A stretch of DNA of 58,025 bases from an uncultured Monoglobus sp. (lineage in GTDB: Bacteria > Bacillota > Clostridia > Monoglobales > Monoglobaceae), in assembly GCA_947630505.1 (NCBI GenBank), contig CANRHV010000011.1, forward strand, positions 1-58,025. The letters run 5' to 3'. How positions within the stretch are numbered: position 1 is the first letter of the stretch; the number at the start of each line of letters is the position of its first letter. The notes beneath the pieces were generated by a model. It was not told where the DNA came from. It did not search any database and was given only the letters and a program-made list of their open reading frames with translations. The position numbers were made by a program, and so were the translations under genes. This document shows positions 8,530-20,536 of the stretch, one piece after another.

Positions 8530-9805
8530 TAAAACCCCGCTGGCGGATAGACTGCGTCCCGCGACCTTAGATGAGGTTGTGGGGCAGCAGCATATTTTGG
8601 GCAAAAACCGAATACTGCGAAACATAATCGAGAGCGGGAATATTCCGAACATGATATTCTACGGTCTTTCGGGCACGGGCAAGACCACCGTGGCGAACAT
8701 AGCCGCCAAAGCCTCAAACAAGACGCTCTATCGGCTCAACGCTACCAACGCGTCGGTCTCGGATATCAAAAACATTGTCAAAGAGAGCGACGGTCTGTTC
8801 GGCCAGAACGGCATTTTGCTTTATTTGGACGAGATCCAGAATTTCAACAAAAAGCAGCAGCAGTCGCTGCTTGAGTACACGGAAAACGGGAAAATAACGC
8901 TTATCGCCAGCACGACCGAAAACCCGTATTTCTATATATATAACGCTATTTTAAGCCGCTGCACGGTGTTCGAGTTCAGACCTCTCACCGCGGAGGACAT
9001 CGAGTGTGCTCTGCGCCGCGCGGTTAAGTGGGTCGGGGAGCATGATTTCCCCGATTCGAAGATAATCTGCGGCGACGATGTGTTTCGGCATTTGGCCGAA
9101 AAATCGGGCGGCGACGTGCGCAAGGGGCTGAACGCCCTTGAGCTTGCGGTAATGTACTCAAAGCCGAATCAAAACGGCGACATCGAGATAACGCTCGAGA
9201 TGGCCGAGCAGTGCACTCAAAAGAAGGCGTTTCAGTTCGACAAAAAGGGCGACAACCGGTACGACGTGATGAGCGCGCTCCAGAAGTCGATCCGCGGCAG
9301 CGACCCGAACGCGGCCGTCCACTATCTGGCGCGGCTGATCGAGGCCGACGATATTCAGTCTATCTGCCGCAGAGTTATGGTGACCGCCTGTGAGGATATC
9401 GGCCTCGCCTATCCGCAGGCTATATCTATAGTCAAGGCCTGCGTAGACAGCGCGCTGATGCTCGGGTTTCCCGAGGCGAGGATCCCGTTGGCCCACGCGG
9501 TTATCCTGCTGGCGACCGCGCCGAAATCCAACTCGGCGATAACAGCGATAGACGCCGCGATAAAGGATATCGAGAGCATAGACGTGGGCCCGATACCCAG
9601 GCAGCTTCAAAACAAGCACTACGACGGCGAGGGAGAGATAGCCAAAGGCCAGAACTACCTGTATCCCCACAGCTATCCGAATCATTACGTTGAGCAGCAA
9701 TACCTGCCCGACAACATAAAAGACAAAATATACTATGAGTTCGGCGAAAACAAAACCGAGCAGGCCGCCAAAGAATACTGGAAGAGAATAAAAAAGCAGA
9801 AATAA
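8522..9805 (+). CDS. rarA: Replication-associated recombination AAA ATPase RarA (MgsA)
   Basis: A 427-residue clamp-loader-like AAA+ ATPase that acts at stalled replication forks. The N-terminus, [13 protein letters not shown], is followed by the VVGQQHILG sequence typical of RarA, Walker [13 protein letters not shown], Walker [15 protein letters not shown], and sensor 1 ASTTENPYF. The C-terminal tetramerisation region carries [29 protein letters not shown] residues. It starts eight bases inside glyA. An intrinsic terminator overlaps its stop codon. Length and motif order are normal. Confidence 0.95.
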   Translation: MNNKTPLADRLRPATLDEVVGQQHILGKNRILRNIIESGNIPNMIFYGLSGTGKTTVANIAAKASNKTLYRLNATNASVSDIKNIVKESDGLFGQNGILLYLDEIQNFNKKQQQSLLEYTENGKITLIASTTENPYFYIYNAILSRCTVFEFRPLTAEDIECALRRAVKWVGEHDFPDSKIICGDDVFRHLAEKSGGDVRKGLNALELAVMYSKPNQNGDIEITLEMAEQCTQKKAFQFDKKGDNRYDVMSALQKSIRGSDPNAAVHYLARLIEADDIQSICRRVMVTACEDIGLAYPQAISIVKACVDSALMLGFPEARIPLAHAVILLATAPKSNSAITAIDAAIKDIESIDVGPIPRQLQNKHYDGEGEIAKGQNYLYPHSYPNHYVEQQYLPDNIKDKIYYEFGENKTEQAAKEYWKRIKKQK

Positions 9806-9820
9806 ATTTTCTGCTTTTTT
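9791..9820 (+). terminator. Intrinsic terminator of glyA-rarA
   Basis: aaaaagcagaaa (9791-9802) pairs with the following tttctgctttttt across a short AU loop and ends in a T-run. The stop codon of rarA (9803-9805) lies in the loop. Confidence 0.8.
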
Positions 9821-9841
9821 AAATTATTTTGAAATATTTGC

Positions 9842-9876
9842 TTGACAAGGAATTTATTTTGTGTTATCATTATAAT
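9842..9876 (+). promoter_or_regulatory. rpoBC promoter
   Basis: TTGACA (9842-9847), 17 bases, TATCAT (9865-9870). An overlapping TATAAT follows at 9871-9876. It drives rpoB from a start about 290 bases upstream of the coding region. Confidence 0.75.
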
Positions 9877-9879
9877 CTG

Positions 9880-10174
9880 TTTAAAATGAGTTACTGTGCA
9901 TATTTTGCGGGATCGGCGCTTTCGGGCGTCGGGAACAATACCCGAAAAACCGCGTGGATACGTGGGTTTTGGGGAATCGGGAAATTTTCGTGATTTGTGC
10001 GCGGTCGCGGCGGATTTTGGTGAAATAATTATGAAAATCGGTTTTGAAAAACGCCGTTTAAGTTTTGAAAAAATTAAAAATCGTATGATCGCCCGGCACG
10101 CTTTTTAAAATGCGCGGATTACCGGGCTAGGTTTGCGACTTTGATATAAATTTTTACGAGAGGTGATCAGTTTT
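9880..10174 (+). other. Long untranslated leader of rpoB
   Basis: About 290 bases without a convincing gene. The first part is GC-rich with small inverted repeats (for example cggcgctttcgggcgtcg). The end has gcccgg (10091-10096) pairing with ccgggc (10122-10127). There is no T-run, so this is not an obvious terminator. A possible 25-codon basic leader peptide (ATG at 10031, MKIGFEKRRLSFEKIK...) has only a weak ribosome site. The ribosomal protein genes rplJ/rplL that often precede rpoB are absent, so this leader may carry its own control element. Confidence 0.4.
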
Positions 10175-13100
10175 ATGCCACATCCTGTGAAACTTGGCGA
10201 AAATGTCCGCATGAGCTACGGAAAGATCAACGAGGTTCTCGAGATGCCGAATCTCATCGAGATTCAGACTAATTCCTACAAATGGTTTTTGGAGGAGGGA
10301 CTGAAGGAGGTCTTTCATGACGTTTCGCCTATAACGGATTATACAGGCAATCTTATCTTGGAGTTTATCGACTATCACTTGGAAAACACACCTAAGTACG
10401 ATATTGAAGAATGTAAAGAGCGTGATGCGACATACGCGGCGCCTCTCAGAGTAAAGGTAAGGCTTATCAACAAGGAGTCGGGCGAGGTCAAGGAGCAGGA
10501 GATATTCATGGGTGACTTTCCGCTCATGACGCCCTCGGGCACGTTTATCATAAACGGCGCCGAGCGCGTTATCGTTTCGCAGTTGGTCCGCTCGCCGAGC
10601 GTTTACTATTCTCAGACCTATGATAAGCTGGGCAAAAAGCTGTTCTCGTCTCAGGTCATCCCCAACCGCGGCGCGTGGCTGGAGTATGAGACAGACAGCA
10701 ATGACATATTTTATGTAAGAATTGACCGCACCAGAAAAATTCCGGTGACGGTGCTTATCCGTGCGCTCGGTATCGGAACCGACGCGGAGATCAAGGAGCT
10801 GTTCGGAGAGGACGCGCGTCTTGCCGCCACAATGGATAAAGACACCGCCAAGACCCATGAGGACGGACTGCTCGAGGTTTACAGAAGGCTGCGTCCGGGC
10901 GAGCCGCCCACGGTCGACAGCGCTCAGTCGCTGCTCACCAGCACGTTCTTTGATCCCAAGCGTTACGACATGGCGAAGGTCGGCAGATATAAGTACAACA
11001 AAAAGCTGATGCTCTCGGCAAGAATAAAGGGACAGATTTCAGCCGAAACGGTCGTCAGCCCCATAACGGGCGAGATACTTTGCGAGGCGGGCGACAAGAT
11101 CACTCCCGAGATCGCTCACGAGCTCGAGGCCCACGGCATAAATTCCCTTGTTCTCGAGTGTGACGGCGCCCAGACCAAGGTCATCTCGAACCATATGGTC
11201 GACGTCCGCGACTATGTTTTGAACAAGACCGGCGAGGATCTCGGATACAGCCCCAGAGAGTGCGGCATAACCGAACGCGTTAGAAGAACGGTGCTCGACG
11301 AGATCATCGAGAGCGCGGGAGACCCCAATTCCGATGAGTTCAAGACCCTGCTTGAGGACAGACGCGACGAGCTGCAGCCCAAGCACGTGCTGATCGACGA
11401 TATCATCGCCTCGATCTCATATATAGGAAATCTGGCGAACGGCGTAGGCTCGGTGGACGATATCGACCACCTGGGCAACAGGCGCATCAGAAGCGTGGGC
11501 GAGCTGCTCCAGAACCAGTTCAGGATCGGCCTTTCCAGAATGGAGAGAGTTGTGCGCGAGAGAATGACGACTTCTGACCTCGACGCTATAACGCCTCAGT
11601 CGCTTATAAATATCAGACCCGTGACATCGGCGATAAAGGAGTTCTTCGGCTCCTCGCAGCTGTCGCAGTTCATGGACCAGATCAACCCCCTGGGCGAGCT
11701 GACTCACAAGAGAAGGCTGTCGGCCCTCGGCCCCGGAGGACTTTCGAGAGAACGCGCGGGCTACGAGGTGCGCGACGTTCACCATTCCCACTACGGCCGC
11801 ATGTGCCCGATCGAGACGCCCGAAGGCCCGAACATCGGACTTATCAACTCGCTGAGCGGATTCGCGAAGGTCAACGAGTACGGCTTTATCGAGACGCCCT
11901 ACAGAAGGGTGGACAAGGAGAAAAAGCTGGTTACCGACGAGGTATCATATATGACAGCCGACGAGGAGGAAGGCTACTATGTGGCGCAGGCCAACGAGCC
12001 CCTCAACGAGGACGGAACATTTAAAAAGAGAAAAATAGTAACGAGATATAAAGACGAGTTTGTCGAGATCGCCCCCGAGCGCGTCGATTACATGGACGTT
12101 TCGCCGAGGCAGGTAACATCCATCGCCACGGCGATGATACCCTTCCTTGAGAACGACGACGCCAACCGCGCGCTGATGGGCTCAAACATGCAGCGTCAGG
12201 CGGTTCCCCTGCTGGTGCCCGAATCACCGATCATCGGCACGGGCATGGAATACAAGGCGGCCAAGGACTCAGGCGTCTGCGTTCTGGCGAAGCACGCCGG
12301 CACCGTGACGTACGTTTCGGCTACAAAGATAAAGGTAAAGACCGACGACGGCGACATTGACACATACAATCTTATAAAATTCACGCGCTCCAACCAGGGC
12401 ATGTGCGTTAACCAGAAGCCCATTGTCGAAAAGGGCGAGAAGGTCAAGAAGGACCAGATAATAGCCGACGGACCCTCTACCAGAAACGGAGAGATCGGCC
12501 TGGGCCGCAACATTCGCATGGCGTTCATGACCTGGGAAGGCTATAACTACGAGGACGCTATACTGATCAGCGAGGAGCTTGTTAAGGACGACGTGTTCAC
12601 CTCTATCCATATCGAGGAATACGAGGTCGACGCCCGCGACACCAAGCTGGGTCCCGAGGAGATCACGAGAGATATACCCAACATCGGCGACGACGCGCTC
12701 AAGGACCTTGACGAGCGCGGCATAATCAGAGTCGGAGCCGAGGTCGAAAGCGGAGATATTCTGGTCGGCAAGGTAACGCCCAAGGGCGAGACCGAGCTTA
12801 CGGCCGAGGAACGTCTGCTCCGCGCCATATTCGGCGAGAAGGCCAGAGAGGTTAGAGACACATCCCTCAGAGTGCCCCACGGCGAATACGGTATTATAGT
12901 TGACGTAAAGGTGTTCACAAGAGCGAATGGAGACGAGCTGCCGCCGGGAGTAAATCAGGTGGTGCGCTGCTACATCGCTCAGAAAAGAAAAATATCGGTC
13001 GGCGACAAGATGGCAGGACGCCACGGAAACAAGGGCGTTGTGTCAAGGATACTCCCGGTTGAGGATATGCCTTTCCTGCCCGACGGAACGCCGCTTCAGA

Positions 13101-14005
13101 TAGTGCTTAACCCCCTGGGCGTGCCGTCCCGTATGAATATCGGACAGGTCCTTGAGGTCCATCTGGGATACGCGGCGAAGGCTCTCGGCTGGAAGGTGGC
13201 GACGCCGGTGTTCGACGGCGCCAACGAGGATGATATCATGGACGCTCTTGAGCAGGCCGGATATGAGCGCGACGGAAAGAGCGTGCTCTACGACGGCAGA
13301 ACGGGCGAGCCGTTTGACAACCGCGTGACGGTGGGCTACATGCACATGCTCAAGCTCGCGCATCTGGTTGACGACAAGATCCACGCCCGCTCGACAGGCC
13401 CCTACTCTTTGGTAACCCAGCAGCCTCTGGGCGGCAAGGCCCAGTTCGGAGGCCAGCGTTTCGGAGAAATGGAGGTTTGGGCTCTCGAGGCATACGGAGC
13501 GGCTTACACCCTGCAGGAGATCCTGACGGTGAAATCCGACGACGTTGTGGGCAGAGTAAAGACCTACGAGGCTATCGTAAAGGGCGAGAACGTGCCCGAG
13601 CCGGGCGTTCCCGAATCCTTTAAGGTATTGATAAAAGAGCTGCAGAGTCTGGCGCTTGACATCAAGGTGCTGGACGGTGACGGAAACGAGGTTATCCTCC
13701 GCGAGAACCTTGACGATGACGACGTATCGGAGCTTCCGGTCAACATCGCGGGCTTTGAGGGCGAGGAAAACGCCGAGAAAAAACCCGAGCCCGAAGATAC
13801 CGAGGAAACCGAGGACGACCTCCTGGCCGAGGGCGAGTTTGAGGAAGAAGATGAGTCCGAGGACAGCATAATTGCCGAAGTTACGCAGATCCTCGCGGGC
13901 CAGACCGGGACCGAGGCGGACCTGTTCGACGAGGTCGACGATTTGGAGTCCTACGAGGAAATGAAAGACGCGGAAGATTTTGACGACGAGGAAGACGAGT
14001 TTTAA
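10175..14005 (+). CDS. rpoB: RNA polymerase beta subunit
   Basis: 1276 residues if started at ATG 10175 ([20 protein letters not shown]), which has gagaggtgatc four to six bases upstream. An in-frame GTG at 10163 lies inside that Shine-Dalgarno and is rejected. The beta subunit forms one pincer of RNA polymerase with the rifampicin pocket: [20 protein letters not shown] then [12 protein letters not shown], sensitive-type residues as far as visible. The catalytic-site segments [15 protein letters not shown] and [20 protein letters not shown] are present. The C-terminus carries an acidic tail of about 90 Glu/Asp-rich residues, common in clostridial RpoB. rpoC follows after 99 bases. Confidence 0.98.
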   Translation: MPHPVKLGENVRMSYGKINEVLEMPNLIEIQTNSYKWFLEEGLKEVFHDVSPITDYTGNLILEFIDYHLENTPKYDIEECKERDATYAAPLRVKVRLINKESGEVKEQEIFMGDFPLMTPSGTFIINGAERVIVSQLVRSPSVYYSQTYDKLGKKLFSSQVIPNRGAWLEYETDSNDIFYVRIDRTRKIPVTVLIRALGIGTDAEIKELFGEDARLAATMDKDTAKTHEDGLLEVYRRLRPGEPPTVDSAQSLLTSTFFDPKRYDMAKVGRYKYNKKLMLSARIKGQISAETVVSPITGEILCEAGDKITPEIAHELEAHGINSLVLECDGAQTKVISNHMVDVRDYVLNKTGEDLGYSPRECGITERVRRTVLDEIIESAGDPNSDEFKTLLEDRRDELQPKHVLIDDIIASISYIGNLANGVGSVDDIDHLGNRRIRSVGELLQNQFRIGLSRMERVVRERMTTSDLDAITPQSLINIRPVTSAIKEFFGSSQLSQFMDQINPLGELTHKRRLSALGPGGLSRERAGYEVRDVHHSHYGRMCPIETPEGPNIGLINSLSGFAKVNEYGFIETPYRRVDKEKKLVTDEVSYMTADEEEGYYVAQANEPLNEDGTFKKRKIVTRYKDEFVEIAPERVDYMDVSPRQVTSIATAMIPFLENDDANRALMGSNMQRQAVPLLVPESPIIGTGMEYKAAKDSGVCVLAKHAGTVTYVSATKIKVKTDDGDIDTYNLIKFTRSNQGMCVNQKPIVEKGEKVKKDQIIADGPSTRNGEIGLGRNIRMAFMTWEGYNYEDAILISEELVKDDVFTSIHIEEYEVDARDTKLGPEEITRDIPNIGDDALKDLDERGIIRVGAEVESGDILVGKVTPKGETELTAEERLLRAIFGEKAREVRDTSLRVPHGEYGIIVDVKVFTRANGDELPPGVNQVVRCYIAQKRKISVGDKMAGRHGNKGVVSRILPVEDMPFLPDGTPLQIVLNPLGVPSRMNIGQVLEVHLGYAAKALGWKVATPVFDGANEDDIMDALEQAGYERDGKSVLYDGRTGEPFDNRVTVGYMHMLKLAHLVDDKIHARSTGPYSLVTQQPLGGKAQFGGQRFGEMEVWALEAYGAAYTLQEILTVKSDDVVGRVKTYEAIVKGENVPEPGVPESFKVLIKELQSLALDIKVLDGDGNEVILRENLDDDDVSELPVNIAGFEGEENAEKKPEPEDTEETEDDLLAEGEFEEEDESEDSIIAEVTQILAGQTGTEADLFDEVDDLESYEEMKDAEDFDDEEDEF

Positions 14006-14104
14006 ATTAGATTTGAGATACGATAGACAACCGTGTTCCCCCGAGGCGGTCACTACAGCTTACCGCCAAAGGGAAGTGAATTTTAAAGAAAGGCGTGGTC
14101 TTTA

Positions 14105-17100
14105 ATGGGCGAATATCAAAACTTTGAAGCGATTCAGATCGGGCTCGCTTCACCCGAAAAGATAAGAGAATGGTCAAGGGGCGAGGTCAAAAAGCCCGAA
14201 ACTATAAATTACAGAACATTAAAGCCTGAGAAGGACGGTTTGTTCTGCGAGAGAATTTTCGGTCCCCAAAAGGACTGGGAGTGCCACTGCGGTAAGTACA
14301 AGCGCGTGCGCTATAAGGGCGTCGTGTGCGACCGCTGCGGCGTTGAGGTAACAAAAAGCAAGGTAAGGCGCGAGCGCATGGGCCATATAGAGCTTGCCGT
14401 GCCCGTGTCGCACATCTGGTATTTCAAGGGTATACCGTCGCGCATGGGCCTCATGCTCGACATATCCCCGAGAGCTCTCGAGAAGGTGCTGTATTTCGCG
14501 GCCTATATTGTTATGGACCCCGGCAATGCCAGAGAGCTGCAGAAGAACCAGATCCTCACCGAGAAGGAATACACCGAGTACAGAGAAAAATACGGAGACG
14601 CGTTCCGCGCAGGAATGGGCGCCGAGTCGATCCTTGAGATGCTTAGAGAGATCGACCTCGAGGAGCTTTACAGCGAGCTCAAGCACGATCTTGAAGAGGC
14701 CAAGGGCCAGAAGAAAATCAGAACCGTGAGACGGCTTGAGGTGGTCGAGGCGTTCCGTCATTCGGGCAACAAGCCCGAATGGATGATATTGACCGTTATA
14801 CCGGTCATACCTCCCGAGATCAGACCCATGGTTCAGCTGGACGGCGGCAGATTCGCCACCAGCGACCTCAATGATCTATACAGACGCGTTATAAACAGAA
14901 ACAACAGATTAAAAAGACTGCTCGACCTGGGCGCTCCCGATATTATTGTAAGAAACGAAAAAAGAATGCTTCAGGAGGCCGTTGACGCGCTTATCGACAA
15001 CGGCAGACGCGGCAGACCCGTGACGGGTCCCGGAAACAGACCGCTCAAGTCCCTGTCAGACATGCTCAAGGGCAAGCAGGGCCGTTTCCGCCAGAACTTG
15101 CTGGGCAAGCGCGTGGACTACTCCGGACGTTCGGTTATCGTTGTGGGTCCCGAGCTCAAGATATATCAGTGCGGTCTGCCCAAGAAAATGGCGCTCGAGC
15201 TGTTTAAGCCCTTTGTTATGAAAAAACTGGTGCAGGACGGACTCGCCCATAACATCAAGTCGGCCAAGAGAATGGTCGAGCGCGTGCGCGAGGAAGTTTG
15301 GGATGTGCTTGAGGACGTTATATCCGAGCACCCCGTGCTGCTCAACCGCGCCCCCACGCTGCACAGACTGGGTATCGAGGCCTTTGAGCCGGTGCTTGTC
15401 GAGGGCAAGGCGCTCAAGCTGCACCCGCTGGTCTGCACCGCGTTTAACGCCGACTTCGACGGCGACCAGATGGCGGTTCATCTGCCCCTTTCGGCGGAGG
15501 CTCAGGCCGAGGCCAGATATCTGATGCTTTCGGCCAACAACCTGATCAAGCCTCAGGACGGCAAGCCGGTAACGGTTCCCACGCAGGACATGGTTCTCGG
15601 CTCGTATTACCTGACGCTCAAGGACGACACCGAGATAGGCTCGCCCCAAATGATCGACGGACAGCTTAGATATCATGTTTACAGCACGCCCGACGAGGCG
15701 AAGCTGGCTTATGTGAACAAGGCGGTCGGCCTCCACGCTCCCATCAAGGTGCGCGTGAGCAAAACGATAGACGGCAAAAAAATCACAAGGATCATAGACG
15801 CCACTGTCGGCAGACTAATATTCAACGAAAAGATCCCGCAGGATCTGGGCTTTATTGACAGAAGCGACCCCGAAAAAATACTCAATCTTGAGATTGGAGA
15901 CGAGGTTCTTAAAAAGCCCGAGGTCAAAAATTCGATCGGCGACAATGTGGAGCCGGGCGTTGACAAAAAACTGCTTGGAAAAATTATTGACGCCAGTATA
16001 AAAGTGCACGGCATCACCGAGACCGCCACGCTGCTGGACGACGTTAAGGCAATGGGCTACAAATACTCCACGATCGGAGCCATCACGGTAGGCGTTGCCG
16101 ATATGGAGATCCCGAAGGAGAAGCAGCAGTACCTCCAGGAGGCCGAGGACGAGATAGATAAGGTGGTTCGCAATTTCAGACGCGGACTGTTGACAAACGA
16201 CGAGAGATACCAGAGAGTTATCAATATTTGGAACAGCACGTCGGACAAGGTTACGAATGCGCTGATGGATAACCTGAAGCAGCTTAACCCGATATACATG
16301 ATGGCGAACTCCGGCGCCCGCGGAAGCGTAAACCAGATCAGACAGCTGGCCGCGATGCGCGGACTGATGGCCGATACATCGGGACGCACGATCGAGATTC
16401 CCATTCGCGCCAACTTCCGCGAGGGCCTCACGGTTCTTGAGTACTTCATCTCGACCCACGGCGCCAGAAAGGGACTGACCGACACGGCGCTCAGAACGGC
16501 CGACTCGGGTTATCTGACAAGACGTCTGGTCGACGTCTCGCAGGAGGTTATCGTGCGCGAGGACGACTGCGGAACCGACGACGGAATCATAGTTACGGAT
16601 ATAATGGACGGCAACGAGGTTATCGAGCCTCTGATCGACAGACTGGAAGGCAGAACGATAATCGGCGACTTAAAGACAGAAAACGGCGATATAATCGCCC
16701 ATGACGGAGATATGATCACCCACGACAAGGCTGCAGAGATCGTTGCCGCGGGAATCACGAGCGTGAAGATACGCTCGGTTGTGAAGTGCCGCAGCAAGGT
16801 CGGCGTTTGCTCCAAGTGCTACGGTATGAACCTGGCGACCGGCAGACCCGTCGATATAGGCGAGGCGGTCGGAATAATCGCGGCCCAGTCGATCGGCGAG
16901 CCCGGTACTCAGCTGACAATGAGAACGTTCCATGCCGGCGGCGTTGCCCAGGGCGATGATATTACCCAGGGTCTTCCCCGTGTCGAGGAGCTGTTCGAGG
17001 CCAGAAAGCCCAAGGGCGTGGCTATCGTCAGCGAGGGCAGCGGAATCGTTTCGGTTTCAGAGGCTCTCCAGAAGCGCGAGATCACGGTAACAAATCAGGA

Positions 17101-17740
17101 GACCGGAGAGACGTACACCTATCTCATACCGTTCGGCTCCAGGATCAGAGTCAAGGACGGCGAGTTTATCGAGGCCGGAACGCCGGTTACCGAGGGTTCG
17201 CTGAATCCCCACGATATCATGGCGATCAACGGCGAGACCGCTGTTCAGAACTACTTTATTCAGGAAGTTCAGCGCGTGTACCGTCTGCAGGGCGTTGACA
17301 TCAATGATAAGCATATTGAGGTCATCGTTCGCCAGATGATGCACAAGGTAAAGATCGAGGATCCGGGCGACACGGGTCTGCTGACCGGTTCACTGGTTAA
17401 CCTCTATGACCTTGAGGAAATTAACAAAGCGACGATCGAGGCGGGCAAGACCCCGGCCGAGTATTCGCTCCAGCTGATGGGAATAACCAAGGCGGCTCTC
17501 GCTACCGAGTCGTTCCTGTCCGCGGCGTCGTTCCAGGAGACCACAAGAGTCCTGACCGACGCGGCCATCAAGGGCAAGACCGATCCGCTTGTAGGTCTCA
17601 AAGAAAACGTTATTATCGGCAAGCTCGTTCCCGCGGGAACAGGAATGCCGCAGTATAACGATATCGACGTATACACCAGCTACGGCACAGCCGCGGCTGA
17701 CACGGTCAACGAGGCGTTTGTCGATCTTGACGCGGAGTAA
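14105..17740 (+). CDS. rpoC: RNA polymerase beta' subunit
   Basis: 1211 residues and the catalytic subunit of RNA polymerase. It has the N-terminal zinc finger [20 protein letters not shown], the active-site magnesium loop [12 protein letters not shown], the bridge/trigger helix region ([20 protein letters not shown]), the second zinc site ([18 protein letters not shown]) and [19 protein letters not shown]. It is in the compact Firmicutes form without large insertions. It starts at ATG 14105 after agaaagg. A small hairpin (ggcggt 14045-14050 with accgcc 14062-14067) lies in the gap after rpoB. It ends with a strong terminator shared with the converging kinase gene. Confidence 0.98.
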   Translation: MGEYQNFEAIQIGLASPEKIREWSRGEVKKPETINYRTLKPEKDGLFCERIFGPQKDWECHCGKYKRVRYKGVVCDRCGVEVTKSKVRRERMGHIELAVPVSHIWYFKGIPSRMGLMLDISPRALEKVLYFAAYIVMDPGNARELQKNQILTEKEYTEYREKYGDAFRAGMGAESILEMLREIDLEELYSELKHDLEEAKGQKKIRTVRRLEVVEAFRHSGNKPEWMILTVIPVIPPEIRPMVQLDGGRFATSDLNDLYRRVINRNNRLKRLLDLGAPDIIVRNEKRMLQEAVDALIDNGRRGRPVTGPGNRPLKSLSDMLKGKQGRFRQNLLGKRVDYSGRSVIVVGPELKIYQCGLPKKMALELFKPFVMKKLVQDGLAHNIKSAKRMVERVREEVWDVLEDVISEHPVLLNRAPTLHRLGIEAFEPVLVEGKALKLHPLVCTAFNADFDGDQMAVHLPLSAEAQAEARYLMLSANNLIKPQDGKPVTVPTQDMVLGSYYLTLKDDTEIGSPQMIDGQLRYHVYSTPDEAKLAYVNKAVGLHAPIKVRVSKTIDGKKITRIIDATVGRLIFNEKIPQDLGFIDRSDPEKILNLEIGDEVLKKPEVKNSIGDNVEPGVDKKLLGKIIDASIKVHGITETATLLDDVKAMGYKYSTIGAITVGVADMEIPKEKQQYLQEAEDEIDKVVRNFRRGLLTNDERYQRVINIWNSTSDKVTNALMDNLKQLNPIYMMANSGARGSVNQIRQLAAMRGLMADTSGRTIEIPIRANFREGLTVLEYFISTHGARKGLTDTALRTADSGYLTRRLVDVSQEVIVREDDCGTDDGIIVTDIMDGNEVIEPLIDRLEGRTIIGDLKTENGDIIAHDGDMITHDKAAEIVAAGITSVKIRSVVKCRSKVGVCSKCYGMNLATGRPVDIGEAVGIIAAQSIGEPGTQLTMRTFHAGGVAQGDDITQGLPRVEELFEARKPKGVAIVSEGSGIVSVSEALQKREITVTNQETGETYTYLIPFGSRIRVKDGEFIEAGTPVTEGSLNPHDIMAINGETAVQNYFIQEVQRVYRLQGVDINDKHIEVIVRQMMHKVKIEDPGDTGLLTGSLVNLYDLEEINKATIEAGKTPAEYSLQLMGITKAALATESFLSAASFQETTRVLTDAAIKGKTDPLVGLKENVIIGKLVPAGTGMPQYNDIDVYTSYGTAAADTVNEAFVDLDAE

Positions 17741-17750
17741 TATAAAAAAC

Positions 17751-17785
17751 AAATGGCGCGGCAATAAGCCGCGCCGTTTTGTTGC
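17751..17785 (+). terminator. rpoC terminator
   Basis: ggcgcggc (17755-17762), loop aataa, gccgcgcc (17768-17775), then gttttgtt. On the minus strand a T-rich run also flanks the stem, so it may work for the converging kinase gene as well. Confidence 0.85.
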
Positions 17786-17813
17786 CTTCCCCTTGAGGTG
17801 TTTTACATAAATC

Positions 17814-20363
17814 TTATTTCAATAATTTTTGTATTACCTTTGACAGACGGTTAAAGTCTATCGGCTTGGGAACATGGTCGTTCATACCGCTGTCAAGCGC
17901 CGCTTGTCTGTCCTCGTCAAAGGCGTTGGCGGTCATCGCGATTATGGGTATTTCAGCCAGCTTTTTATTTGAGAGCGAGCGTATAGCCCGCGTCGCGTCA
18001 TAGCCGTTCATTATCGGCATCTGAATGTCCATGAGTATCAGGTCATAATAACCGGGCTTGGATTTTTTTACTTTATTCACCGCCTCGGTTCCGTCGTCGG
18101 CTGTGTCTACAAAAAATCCGCTCTCCTTCAATATCTCACTCGCGATTTCGCGGTTGAGCTCGTTGTCCTCCACCAGCAGCAGGCGTTTGCCTTTAAGCGA
18201 CAGGTCGGTATCCGGCAGGGGATTTCGGCGTTCGCGGGGGTCGTTTTTGCTGACGGCCGACACAAGCGTGTCGCGCAGCTCGGAAATAAATATCGGCTTG
18301 TTGCAAAACGCGGTAACGCCGGCCTCGCGAGCCTCGTCCTCAAATATGCTCCAGTCGTAGGCGGTCAGCACGATTATAGGGATATTCCTGCTGACGATCC
18401 CGCGTATCTGGCGCACGACCTCGATTCCGTTAAGGTCGGGCAGCGCCCAGTCGATTATGTATGCGAAGAACTCGTCGCCCATTTCGACCGCCTGCTTCGC
18501 TCTCAGCACTGCCTCGCGTCCGTGCAGCGACCACTCGGAGCGCATTCCGATCTGCCGCAGCATTTTGGTGACGCTGTCGCAGGTGTTGAAGCTGTCGTCC
18601 ACGACCAGAACGCGCATACCCTCAAGCTCGCTCACGACCTCTATCTGTTTGCTCTCGCCTCTTAAACGGAACTCAAGGTTTATCACAAATTCTGTGCCGC
18701 GGTTCGGCTCTGATGTGACTTCTATTGTGCCGCCCATGGTCTCGACTATGCTTTTGGTTATGGCGAGACCCAGACCGGTGCCCTGAATGCCGCTGACGGT
18801 CGAGTTTCTCTCTCTTTCAAACGGCTCAAAAATATGCTCCGCGAACTCGGGGCTCATGCCGATGCCGGTGTCTTTTACGCGTATCTCGTAGGCGCCGTAG
18901 CCTGCGGGCGCGCCCGGCTTTTGTTTGATAGTCAGCGAGACGGAGCCGTCGGCCGGGGTGAATTTTATCGCGTTGCTCAAAAGGTTCAGCAGCACCTGGT
19001 TGATATGCAGCTTGTCGCAGTATATTTCCTCGTCCACAACGTCGATCGTGTCCATAAAGAAGTTGAGCTTCTTTTCTTTCATCTGGGTCTGTATAATATT
19101 GCGCATATCCTTGAATATATCGGAAATGCTGCAGGGCTTTTCGTCTATGTTGAGACGTCCGCTCTCGATCCTGCTCATGTCGAGCACGTCGTTGATAAGG
19201 CTCAGAAGGTGGTTGCCCGACGACATGATCTTTGATAGGTATTCCTGTATTTTGTCGGGATTCTCTATATTTGTCTGCGCCAGAGTTGTGTAGCCCAAAA
19301 TGGCGTTCATCGGCGTTCGTATGTCGTGCGACATGTTCGAGAGGAACATGGTCTTTGCTTTTTCGGCGGCCTCGGCCTTGTGCAGCTTTTCCTCAAGCAC
19401 GGCCTGCTTTACCGCCTTTTCCACCGAGCGCTTGGCGTTTTTTCGCATCCACAGATAATAGAGCGCTATGGTTATCGCCATAAGTATCGCTATTATCAAA
19501 AAGACTTTGCGTATGGCGTACAGATTTGAAAACGCCTCTTTTTCGGGCACCGATATGGCTATCTCCCATTGATTGATGCCCGCGGGCATATAATAAAGAT
19601 ACATCCAGTCGTTGATCGTGTCGGAGCGATACACCACATATCCTTTGCCGCCTTTTAGAAGATCGTCGCGGCTGTTTTGCCAGTTGCCCTCGTTTCTGGT
19701 TTGCTTGCCGGCCATGTCTTTAACGCTGCCCAGCTCGTTATGCCATGTGTCCATAATAAAATCGCCGTTTTCGGTGTCGATTATGTAAACGCTGGCGCTG
19801 GCGTTATATATGTTGTCGATGTTGAGCGCAACCGGAAGGTCCGAAAGCCGCGTCACGCCGTAAACAATGGCGGTCGTAACGCCGTCCTTCACTATCGGAA
19901 CATAGTGGCGCAGCACCATGGTGTTGCCGTCGATCACGCTGGTCATGCGGTTTGAAACATGCTCGCCGAGCGGGGCTTCGTCCTCAAAAGATACGCTGCC
20001 CGTGCCGTCAAGAGTTGTGCCGTCGGGCTGAATGATCGTGTTGTCGGGCATCAGCACCCGAACCTTCATCGTCTCCATAAGCGGCGACAGCGCGGTCATC
20101 ATCTCGATCATGCTGTTTTGGTCAAAGCTGTCGGCAGAGGCGATCAGATCGGCGGTCGCGTTTAAAATTCGGCTGTCGCGGTTCAGTTTATCGGTAATTT
20201 CGGCCGCGGCGGTGTTGACGCCCTCTTCCATGCGTCCGAGGCACCGCTGTTCTATGAGAGAGCTTATCTTAAAGTATGCCGCGACAAAAAGAATAACGGT
20301 GATGATTATCATCACCAGCGTGGCGATAAGATTTTTGTCGCGGTTTACGGAATGGTCTTTCAT
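17814..20363 (-). CDS. Cache-domain hybrid sensor histidine kinase with two receiver domains
   Basis: 849 residues if started at ATG 20363, which has ggggagg ten bases upstream. A longer frame to 20444 would begin upstream of the promoter and is rejected. Order: membrane helix 1 (about 12-32), an extracellular Cache-like sensor (about 35-282), membrane helix 2 (about 287-306), a HisKA helix with phospho-acceptor His346 (SNMSHDIRTP), a HATPase with N box LLSNAIKF, G1 DTGIGMS and G2 GTGLGLA, then receiver 1 (acceptor near Asp638, YIIDWALPD) and receiver 2 (DLILMDIQMPIMNGYDA). There is no DNA-binding output and no Hpt domain, so the phosphorelay must go to a partner elsewhere. The sensed ligand is unknown. 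It is transcribed alone, divergently from the SH3/amidase genes. Confidence 0.93.
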   Translation of the reverse strand: MKDHSVNRDKNLIATLVMIIITVILFVAAYFKISSLIEQRCLGRMEEGVNTAAAEITDKLNRDSRILNATADLIASADSFDQNSMIEMMTALSPLMETMKVRVLMPDNTIIQPDGTTLDGTGSVSFEDEAPLGEHVSNRMTSVIDGNTMVLRHYVPIVKDGVTTAIVYGVTRLSDLPVALNIDNIYNASASVYIIDTENGDFIMDTWHNELGSVKDMAGKQTRNEGNWQNSRDDLLKGGKGYVVYRSDTINDWMYLYYMPAGINQWEIAISVPEKEAFSNLYAIRKVFLIIAILMAITIALYYLWMRKNAKRSVEKAVKQAVLEEKLHKAEAAEKAKTMFLSNMSHDIRTPMNAILGYTTLAQTNIENPDKIQEYLSKIMSSGNHLLSLINDVLDMSRIESGRLNIDEKPCSISDIFKDMRNIIQTQMKEKKLNFFMDTIDVVDEEIYCDKLHINQVLLNLLSNAIKFTPADGSVSLTIKQKPGAPAGYGAYEIRVKDTGIGMSPEFAEHIFEPFERERNSTVSGIQGTGLGLAITKSIVETMGGTIEVTSEPNRGTEFVINLEFRLRGESKQIEVVSELEGMRVLVVDDSFNTCDSVTKMLRQIGMRSEWSLHGREAVLRAKQAVEMGDEFFAYIIDWALPDLNGIEVVRQIRGIVSRNIPIIVLTAYDWSIFEDEAREAGVTAFCNKPIFISELRDTLVSAVSKNDPRERRNPLPDTDLSLKGKRLLLVEDNELNREIASEILKESGFFVDTADDGTEAVNKVKKSKPGYYDLILMDIQMPIMNGYDATRAIRSLSNKKLAEIPIIAMTANAFDEDRQAALDSGMNDHVPKPIDFNRLSKVIQKLLK

Positions 20364-20399
20364 GTTTTGTTGTCCTCCCCGATGCTTTATGATAAAAAG

Positions 20400-20428
20400 A
20401 TTATAACATATCGCGTGTACTCGGTCAA
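20400..20428 (-). promoter_or_regulatory. Promoter of the hybrid kinase
   Basis: Minus strand TTGACC (20428-20423), 17 bases, TATAAT (20405-20400). It supports the ATG 20363 start and a short leader. Confidence 0.8.
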
Positions 20429-20471
20429 TATGGAGATATATCAAAAAAGTTTGTCTGTTATTTAGTTTTTA

Positions 20472-20500
20472 TTGACTTTATTTTCAATTCGTTATATAAT
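20472..20500 (+). promoter_or_regulatory. Promoter of the SH3/amidase group
   Basis: TTGACT (20472-20477), 17 bases, TATAAT (20495-20500). It lies 37 bases before the start codon at 20537 and diverges from the kinase promoter, with 43 bases between the two -35 boxes. Confidence 0.8.
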
Positions 20501-20536
20501 AAGAACGATATTAAAAAATTTTAAGGAGGCTTATCA

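Noticed and set aside
9896..10108. 70-codon plus-strand frame in the rpoB leader
   Set aside because: It starts at GTG without a ribosome site and shows no family pattern. It is reported only as part of the leader.
13043..14053. 336-codon minus-strand frame antisense to rpoB
   Set aside because: It is a long shadow frame caused by the codon bias of rpoB; there is no start signal and no known pattern.
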